From assembly GCA_013289045.1 (NCBI GenBank), contig JABDAU010000004.1, forward strand, positions 32,920 through 87,282: 54,363 bases of DNA, read 5' to 3'. Positions 49,133 through 54,363 of this stretch are shown one piece after another (the stretch's first letter is position 1; every line of letters starts with the position of its first letter). The DNA comes from Bacteroidota bacterium (GTDB lineage Bacteria; Bacteroidota; Bacteroidia; Sphingobacteriales; Sphingobacteriaceae). Below the pieces are notes generated by a model. The model saw only the letters and a list, made by a program, of their open reading frames with translations, did no database searches and had not been told where the DNA came from. Position numbers and translations under genes: made by a program.

Positions 49133-49166
49133 AAGGCCATATCATTGAATCGATATGGCCTTTTTG
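49133..49166 (+). terminator. Rho-independent terminator of the ileS-lspA operon
   Basis: AAGGCCATATC and GATATGGCCTT form an 11-bp perfect stem with an 8-nt loop, then TTTTTGATT. It lies 24 bp after the lspA stop. Confidence 0.88.
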
Positions 49167-49211
49167 ATTGGCTGTAATTCGGTAATGTTTTCCGTTTATT
49201 AGTTTGTTACT

Positions 49212-50189
49212 TTATAATTCCGCCACTAATTCTGCTATCCTGTTAGAGATGCCAACTTCGTTATCATACCAGGCAACTACCTTTACTAATTTATCAATGG
49301 TTTTGGTAAGGCTGCCATCAACAATTGACGAATGCGTATTGCCAAGAATATCTGATGATACCAATGGTTCTTCGGTATATTCCATAATCCCTTTAAGCGA
49401 ATTCTCGGCATAATGTTTAAGCAAGCTATTCAGGTCAGCCGCAGATACCTCTTTTTTCAGGTTTACCGACAGGTCTGCAATAGATGCATCAATTACCGGT
49501 ACACGGTACGAATAGCCATCCATTCTGCCTTTTAAATTTGGCAGCACATCACCTATCGCTTTAGCTGCGCCTGTTGTTGTAGGGATGATGGAATAGGTTG
49601 CCGCACGAGCTCTTCTCAAGTCTTTATGGGGCCCATCCTGCAAATTCTGGTCGGCTGTAAACGCATGAACGGTGATCATATAACCAGATTCGATACCAAA
49701 TTCCTTATCGAGTATATACAATACCGGGGCAATGCCGCCCGTAGTGCAGGAGGCTGTTGAGTAAATTTGATCATTACCTATCAGCTCGTTATTTATGCCG
49801 TGTACAATGGTTTTTACGCCGCCGGTTGCCGGCGCCGTAATCAGTACTTTTTTTGCACCGGCATCAATGTGCGCCTGTGCTGCTGCTTTATCTGTAAATC
49901 TCCCTGTCGACTCGATCACGACATCTATATCCAACGCTTTCCATGGCAGCTTTTGAGGGTCTCTTTCGCTCAGCAACAGGATGCGTTTTCCGTTTACGAT
50001 CATGGCATCGGCATCGGCCGCTACTTCGCCCGGAAAACGGCCGTGGGCAGTATCATATTTAAGCAGGTGTGTTAGTGTTTTGAGGTCTGTCAGGTCATTT
50101 ACCGCCACAACTTCTATTTCCGGTTTGTTTTGTAACGCCCGAAGGGTCATCCGGCCTATCCGGCCAAGCCCATTGATTGCAATTTTCAT
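49212..50189 (-). CDS. gapA: Glyceraldehyde-3-phosphate dehydrogenase (type I, variant active-site loop)
   Basis: The 325-residue protein opens MKIAINGLGRIGRMTLRALQ, the NAD-binding GAPDH start. The active site Cys lies in STASCTTGGIAPVLYILD: the usual ASCTTNCLAP has Gly-Gly in place of Asn-Cys. The His is kept in TVHAFTADQNL, and the C-terminus WYDNEVGISNRIAELV is standard. It oxidises glyceraldehyde 3-phosphate in glycolysis. The GlxA-like regulator gene lies 32 bp upstream on the same strand, an unusual partner for a housekeeping GAPDH, so this may be a second, specialised copy. Nothing in the fold is missing. Confidence 0.9.
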   Translation of the reverse strand: MKIAINGLGRIGRMTLRALQNKPEIEVVAVNDLTDLKTLTHLLKYDTAHGRFPGEVAADADAMIVNGKRILLLSERDPQKLPWKALDIDVVIESTGRFTDKAAAQAHIDAGAKKVLITAPATGGVKTIVHGINNELIGNDQIYSTASCTTGGIAPVLYILDKEFGIESGYMITVHAFTADQNLQDGPHKDLRRARAATYSIIPTTTGAAKAIGDVLPNLKGRMDGYSYRVPVIDASIADLSVNLKKEVSAADLNSLLKHYAENSLKGIMEYTEEPLVSSDILGNTHSSIVDGSLTKTIDKLVKVVAWYDNEVGISNRIAELVAEL

Positions 50190-50221
50190 ATTTCTTGTAT
50201 TATCGGTTAATTTTAATTCGG

Positions 50222-51256
50222 TTAAACAGTGTTAACTGCTTTCAGCGACGTCCTGAATGCACGGCGGTAATCAGATGGGGTGGTCATCAAATGCCGCAAA
50301 AAAGTGCGGCGCATAGAGACAAGACCACCAAGGCCACATTTTTCTGCTACATTTTCAAGGGACATATCAGTATCTTCAAGGTATTTCCGGGCCATTTCAA
50401 TCCTTAGCTTTTCTATAAATTTGGCCGGGGGCATCCCTGTTTGTTTATGAAACACACGCGTAAAATTTCTTGTGCTCATATTCACATGGTCGGCTATGCG
50501 GACGACATCTAATGGTTTGTGCAGGTTTTCGTTAAACCAGGTAAGCAGTTTTGCTGCGATATTTGAACTTTCGTAAGCTGGCAGGAGATTGGCAAACTGT
50601 ATTTGAAAGCCTGGCCGGTTAAGATAAAAAACTAATCTTCGGGCAACCTGGATGGCAATATCTTTCCCATGATCTTCTTCTACAAGCGCAAGCGCCAGAT
50701 CAATACCTGAGGACACGCCGCCTGACGTGTAGATGTTCCCATCGGTGGTATAAAACGCATTGGGGTCTACCTGTACAAGCGGGTATTCTTTCTTTAGCCT
50801 TTCGCTCATGTCCCAGTGAGTGGTAGCTTTTCTTCCATCCAGCAATCCGGCCCTGGCTAAAACAAAAGCGCCTCCGCAAACCGACGCAATGCGGCGGCGG
50901 TTATTTTCAGTTACGGATGACAGCCAATTGAAAAAATCATTGTATTCAGGGTTTTTTAAACCCTTCGAATCATTGCCGGCAATTATCAGGGTATCAACAG
51001 GCCCTTCAATTTCCATCGCACTGTGCGTACAATTGATTTCGATCCCGATATCGCTGATAATTTTTTTGTTTGCTGTTGGCGATACGATCCGGACATCGTA
51101 TCCATGCCGAACTCCGGAAAGTCTTAAAATTTTGTCTGCCTGCATAAAAACATCCGAGGGGCCTGCAAATGTGAGCAGCGCAGCGCCAGACATAGCTACG
51201 ATAACGATTTGGTTTCGCTCCAGATCATTTGTGCCGACACATTGGTCATGATTCAT
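50222..51256 (-). CDS. GlxA-family AraC-type transcriptional regulator
   Basis: The 344-residue protein has a DJ-1/PfpI-like N-terminal domain (QIVIVAMSGAALLTFAGPSD, to about 190) with the nucleophile-elbow Cys in IASVCGGAFVLARAGLLDGR, and a C-terminal AraC helix-turn-helix (LDVVRIADHVNMSTRNFTRV, LENVAEKCGLGGLVSMRRTF). GlxA-type regulators activate genes for uptake or breakdown of amines and amino acids; the ligand is unknown. It is followed at 32 bp by the GAPDH gene on the same strand. Confidence 0.9.
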   Translation of the reverse strand: MNHDQCVGTNDLERNQIVIVAMSGAALLTFAGPSDVFMQADKILRLSGVRHGYDVRIVSPTANKKIISDIGIEINCTHSAMEIEGPVDTLIIAGNDSKGLKNPEYNDFFNWLSSVTENNRRRIASVCGGAFVLARAGLLDGRKATTHWDMSERLKKEYPLVQVDPNAFYTTDGNIYTSGGVSSGIDLALALVEEDHGKDIAIQVARRLVFYLNRPGFQIQFANLLPAYESSNIAAKLLTWFNENLHKPLDVVRIADHVNMSTRNFTRVFHKQTGMPPAKFIEKLRIEMARKYLEDTDMSLENVAEKCGLGGLVSMRRTFLRHLMTTPSDYRRAFRTSLKAVNTV

Positions 51257-51386
51257 AAAGCAAATATGACTATTGTAAAATTTGTCTCAAAGGACATAAA
51301 TTATACAATTCAGGCCAAAATGGTTTACAAGATCACATAATTAACCCCTGAAAGGTTTCAAAACCGGCCATTTAAATAATCCACAA

Positions 51387-51427
51387 AAAAAGAGGCTGCA
51401 CCATCGTATGTGATACAGCCTCTTTTT
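51387..51427 (-). terminator. Terminator of pfkA
   Basis: AAAAAGAGGCTG and CAGCCTCTTTTT form a 12-bp perfect stem with a 17-nt loop; T runs lie on both strands. It is 27 bp after the pfkA stop and could also act on the other strand. Confidence 0.85.
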
Positions 51428-51453
51428 AAGATATGCCTTTAACCTTTCTCTTT

Positions 51454-52431
51454 TTACAAAGACAGCATCTCCACTATCTTCAAAAACTTCTCATTAATAT
51501 CTATCTTTTGTTTGATGGCTTTCTCGAAAGGCGTGTAAGAGATCTCGTTATGGATAACGCCGATCATTTCATTACGGCGGCCATCGCGTAAAGCTTCAAC
51601 GGCTGCAACACCTACACGGCTGGCCAATACCCTGTCCTGGCAGGTTGGCTTGCCACCGCGCTGGATGTGGCCAAGTATAGATACTCGCGTATCATAATGC
51701 GGGAATTTTTCGGTAACCAAACGGCCCAGCTCAAATGCGCCCCCAACATCGTCACCTTCGGCGGTGATCACGATACGTGATGATTTGTCTTTACGCCCAT
51801 GCTCAAGCCTGTCGAATAAGCCTGAAAGCCCGGTTTTATTTTCGGGGATCAGGATAGCTTCTGCACCGGCTGCAATACCGGTACGCAGGGCGATAAGGCC
51901 CGAGTCGCGGCCCATTACTTCGATGATGAACAGCCTGTCGTGCGATTCGGCGGTGTCGCGGATCTTATCTACCGCATCAACAACGGTGTTAATGGCGGTA
52001 TCATAACCGATGGTAAAATCCGTACCGGCAAGGTCATTATCAATAGTACCGGGCAAACCAACAATCGGGATGTCATATTCATGCCCAAAAACCCTGGCGC
52101 CGGTAAATGTACCATCGCCACCGATACCCACCAGCGCGTCGATACCTTGTTTTTGCAAGTTTTCGTAAGCAATTTTGCGGCCCTCAGGTGTCCGGAACTG
52201 CTCGCTGCGGGCAGTTTTAAGGATGGTGCCGCCACGTTGTACGATGTTGGATACCGATTTACGGCCCATCGGCCAGAAATCGCCTTTTATCATACCTTCG
52301 TAACCACGGCGAATGCCGGTAACTTGTATATCATAGTAAAGGGCCGCACGTACAACTGCCCTTATGGCAGCATTCATGCCCGGCGCATCGCCGCCCGAAG
52401 TATATAAACCAATATTTTTTATCTCAGCCAT
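51454..52431 (-). CDS. pfkA: ATP-dependent 6-phosphofructokinase
   Basis: The 325-residue protein has the PFK motifs GLYTSGGDAPGMNAAIRAVV (ATP site), GGDGTFTGARVF, PGTIDNDLAGTDFTIGYDTA (catalytic Asp in TIDND), MGRDSGLIALRT (fructose-6-phosphate site) and GHIQRGGKPTCQDRVLASR. It is the ATP-type, bacterial allosteric family, phosphorylating fructose 6-phosphate at C1. With GAPDH 1.3 kb away it gives two glycolytic genes on the same strand, though in separate units. A dyad (GGTGTA / TACACC, 52492-52508) lies 61 bp upstream. Confidence 0.96.
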   Translation of the reverse strand: MAEIKNIGLYTSGGDAPGMNAAIRAVVRAALYYDIQVTGIRRGYEGMIKGDFWPMGRKSVSNIVQRGGTILKTARSEQFRTPEGRKIAYENLQKQGIDALVGIGGDGTFTGARVFGHEYDIPIVGLPGTIDNDLAGTDFTIGYDTAINTVVDAVDKIRDTAESHDRLFIIEVMGRDSGLIALRTGIAAGAEAILIPENKTGLSGLFDRLEHGRKDKSSRIVITAEGDDVGGAFELGRLVTEKFPHYDTRVSILGHIQRGGKPTCQDRVLASRVGVAAVEALRDGRRNEMIGVIHNEISYTPFEKAIKQKIDINEKFLKIVEMLSL

Positions 52432-52491
52432 TTAGCCTTGTATCTGCAGTAAATCAAAGTAACGTGCTCAAACGTTTGCGTAAATCCATTT

Positions 52492-52508
52492 GGTGTATCA
52501 TTTACACC
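52492..52508. promoter_or_regulatory. Short dyad upstream of pfkA
   Basis: GGTGTA-N5-TACACC lies 61-77 bp upstream of the pfkA ATG; a -7-like TTACTTTG (minus strand) is near 52455-52462. A regulator site is possible but the dyad is short. Confidence 0.3.
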
Positions 52509-52619
52509 ATAAATCGCGCAAAAATACATTTATTTTTTAATCGGGATAAGGGAATTTGAGATTTAGTCGTCCACCAAATGTCCACCCTTAAAAAGAGGCC
52601 GGTAATAATAACGTAATTG

Positions 52620-54350
52620 TTACTTGTGTTGGTATGCGGCGATACCGCTTTCTAAAAATTTAAGATAGTGGTCAACGTCAAAATCAGCAGGCGATGGCTG
52701 TATGGTCTTACCATCTTTACCTGTAAGCAGGTTTCCGTCGCTGTCCAGGATCACATAAAGCGGCTGCGAGTTGGAGCCAAACCGCGAAGCCTCGATATCA
52801 CTGGCTTTTTGGCCCATGGTAGTGATCGTTTTATAGCTGTACTTAGAAACGTACTGATCGGCAGGGGCTAATGACGATTTATCATCGTCAACCAATTGCA
52901 GCATTACAAAATCATTGCGCAAATGGCCAAAAACCTGCGGATCTATCCACACGCTGTTTTCCATATTGCGGCAATTCACACACGTAAAGCCTGTGAAGTC
53001 GATAAAAATAGGTTTATGCAATTTTTTCGATGCCTGCAAAGCCTGGTCATAGTCGTACCATGCTTCAATGCCTTTTATGCTCAGGCTTTTATACAGGTCG
53101 GTGTATTTTCGGTTCTTAAAACTGGTATCGGGGGCACTGCCCGAAGACGGACCACCTCCGCCTGGTATTTGCGAAAGATCAAAATCCTGCGTGGCGCGGG
53201 GAGGCAGGAAAGCGCTGATGGCTTTCAGCGGCGCGCCCCATAAGCCGGGGATCATATAAATAACAAAGGCAAAAACGATAACCGAAACAAAGAAACGCGG
53301 TATAGTTATATGCTGCACTTCGCTGTCGTGCGAGAATTTCAATTTGCCTATCAGGTATAAGCCCAGCAGCAGGCCAAGCGCTATCCATAAAGAAAGGAAG
53401 GTCTCACGGTCGAATTTATTCCAATGATAGGCCAGGTCTACATTCAACAAAAACTTAAGTGCAAATGCTAGTTCCAAAAATCCCAATACAACCTTTACGC
53501 TATTTAACCAGCCGCCTGATTTTGGCAGACTTTTCAGCGCTGAAGGGAATATGGCAAACGCGGTAAACGGCAACGCTAATGCCGTTGAAAAGCCTAGCAT
53601 GCCTATGGCCGGGCCAAGGCGGTCACCTTTGGAGGCGGCATCTACCAGCAGCGTGCCGATGATTGGGCCGGTACAGGAGAACGACACTACCACCAGCGTT
53701 GCAGCCATAAAAAATAATCCGGCAATACCGCCCTTATCGGCATTAGCATCCAGCTTATTGCCGAGTGATGAAGGCAGGGTGATCTCAAAAGCGCCTAAAA
53801 ATGATATGCCAAATACAATGAGCAACAAAAAGAAAAACATGTTAAACACGCCGTTGGAGGCGAGCTCGTTAAGCGCGTCCGAACCAAAAATGATAGAAAT
53901 GAGCATGCCCAGCGCTACGTAAATAACGATGATGGACAGGCCATAGATAAGCGAATGCGAAATACCCTTGGCGCGCGAACCGGCCTTTTTAGTAAAGAAG
54001 CTTACTGTTAACGGGAGCAATGGATAGATACATGGCATCAGCACAGCCAGGAAGCCGCCGCCAAGCCCTGTTAAAAATATCTCCCACAACGTTTTCGGCT
54101 TATCGCTGCTTAGTTTTGCCTGGTTTGATGCTGCTTCACTTACCTTTTGCGTAATAGCAGCAGCATTTGCCGCAGCATTTTTCGCTTCCATTTGTTTTTT
54201 GCGGATGGCGATACTATCGGCAGCAGTAGGGATACTGGTAAACTGCACATCACCTGATGAAACAGTATCGGCTTTTTTTTGCGCCTGTACAGGGTTGTTC
54301 ATAAACAAACAGCCTGCTACAAGCAAACCTACCCACAAAATGTACTTCAT
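52620..54350 (-). CDS. DsbD-like thiol:disulfide interchange protein
   Basis: The 576-residue protein has a signal peptide (MKYILWVGLLVAGCLFMNNP), a short linker, and a membrane domain of about eight helices with the cysteine segments LMPCIYPLLPLTVSFF and SFSCTGPIIGTLL of the DsbD/CcdA family. A periplasmic thioredoxin-like domain (about 435-576) has FTGFTCVNCRNMENSVW with the CVNC redox pair. The N-terminal immunoglobulin-like DsbD-alpha domain is absent, replaced by a Gln/Ala-rich linker. It passes electrons from cytoplasmic thioredoxin to periplasmic targets. The start is firmly set; it is a single gene. Confidence 0.92.
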   Translation of the reverse strand: MKYILWVGLLVAGCLFMNNPVQAQKKADTVSSGDVQFTSIPTAADSIAIRKKQMEAKNAAANAAAITQKVSEAASNQAKLSSDKPKTLWEIFLTGLGGGFLAVLMPCIYPLLPLTVSFFTKKAGSRAKGISHSLIYGLSIIVIYVALGMLISIIFGSDALNELASNGVFNMFFFLLLIVFGISFLGAFEITLPSSLGNKLDANADKGGIAGLFFMAATLVVVSFSCTGPIIGTLLVDAASKGDRLGPAIGMLGFSTALALPFTAFAIFPSALKSLPKSGGWLNSVKVVLGFLELAFALKFLLNVDLAYHWNKFDRETFLSLWIALGLLLGLYLIGKLKFSHDSEVQHITIPRFFVSVIVFAFVIYMIPGLWGAPLKAISAFLPPRATQDFDLSQIPGGGGPSSGSAPDTSFKNRKYTDLYKSLSIKGIEAWYDYDQALQASKKLHKPIFIDFTGFTCVNCRNMENSVWIDPQVFGHLRNDFVMLQLVDDDKSSLAPADQYVSKYSYKTITTMGQKASDIEASRFGSNSQPLYVILDSDGNLLTGKDGKTIQPSPADFDVDHYLKFLESGIAAYQHK

Positions 54351-54363
54351 CGCGAAGCGTTTA

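Noticed and set aside
1..54363. tRNA, rRNA or riboswitch genes
   Set aside because: I scanned the gaps for T-loop words, acceptor-stem pairs and known leader shapes by eye and found none; a covariance-model search would be decisive.

Overview
The window reads as a chromosomal segment of a Bacteroidota bacterium, most likely Sphingobacteriaceae close to Mucilaginibacter or Pedobacter. This rests on recognition, not on a search. Supporting signs are several exact or near-exact TAnnTTTG -7 boxes (one with a perfect TTTG-N19-TACATTTG promoter), few Shine-Dalgarno sequences, LytS/LytTR pairs, an M56/BlaI pair with a TonB-type C-terminus, and many dispersed inverted repeats in the gaps. I found no rRNA, tRNA, CRISPR array, phage or complete insertion sequence.

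Layout. 1-2053 (-): the 5' part of one reading frame that joins a membrane-bound AraC-type regulator to a MacB/FtsX ABC permease; it runs off the window. 2237-8282: secreted NUC-type endonuclease, erythromycin-esterase-family protein, LytS/LytTR two-component pair with a candidate LytTR operator, and an amidase lipoprotein. 8600-11850: PLP sulfur-amino-acid enzyme coupled to an amino-acid permease. 11851-14515: an accessory island with a DUF433/DUF5615 toxin-antitoxin module (toxin carries a stop codon) between 18-bp direct repeats, a 166-bp MITE with target duplication, and a 1.04-kb element in which a broken DUF559 endonuclease gene lies between inverted copies of a ~95-bp repeat, one end expanded to six tandem copies. 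14516-24665: ParE, HAD phosphatase, cytidine deaminase, a second LytTR/histidine-kinase pair, fumarase, S1/P1 nuclease and LMW tyrosine phosphatase. 24700-26508: two PIN-domain toxin-antitoxin pairs around a GNAT gene. 26580-34620: PdxJ, M16 peptidase, HPRT, TrmD, two VOC proteins, an XRE regulator with a membrane partner and a perfect promoter-operator, and an orphan HEPN-like protein. 34720-37238: M56/BlaI operon with a palindrome exactly filling the promoter spacer. 37335-44406: beta-CASP MBL protein, cupin, RecO/DagK, SDR, S41-like peptidase. 44678-54350: IleS-DksA-like-LspA operon, GAPDH with a GlxA-type regulator, PfkA and a DsbD-like protein.

The core genes are ordinary housekeeping (translation, glycolysis, TCA, DNA repair, tRNA modification). 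The unusual material is in the gaps and accessory stretches: at least eight families of dispersed palindromic repeats, three PIN-fold toxin-antitoxin modules within about 14 kb, and the DUF559/tandem-repeat element, which is my best candidate for an undescribed system: a nuclease-linked, REP-like repeat with terminal inverted repeats and GCGAAGC mini-hairpin motifs.
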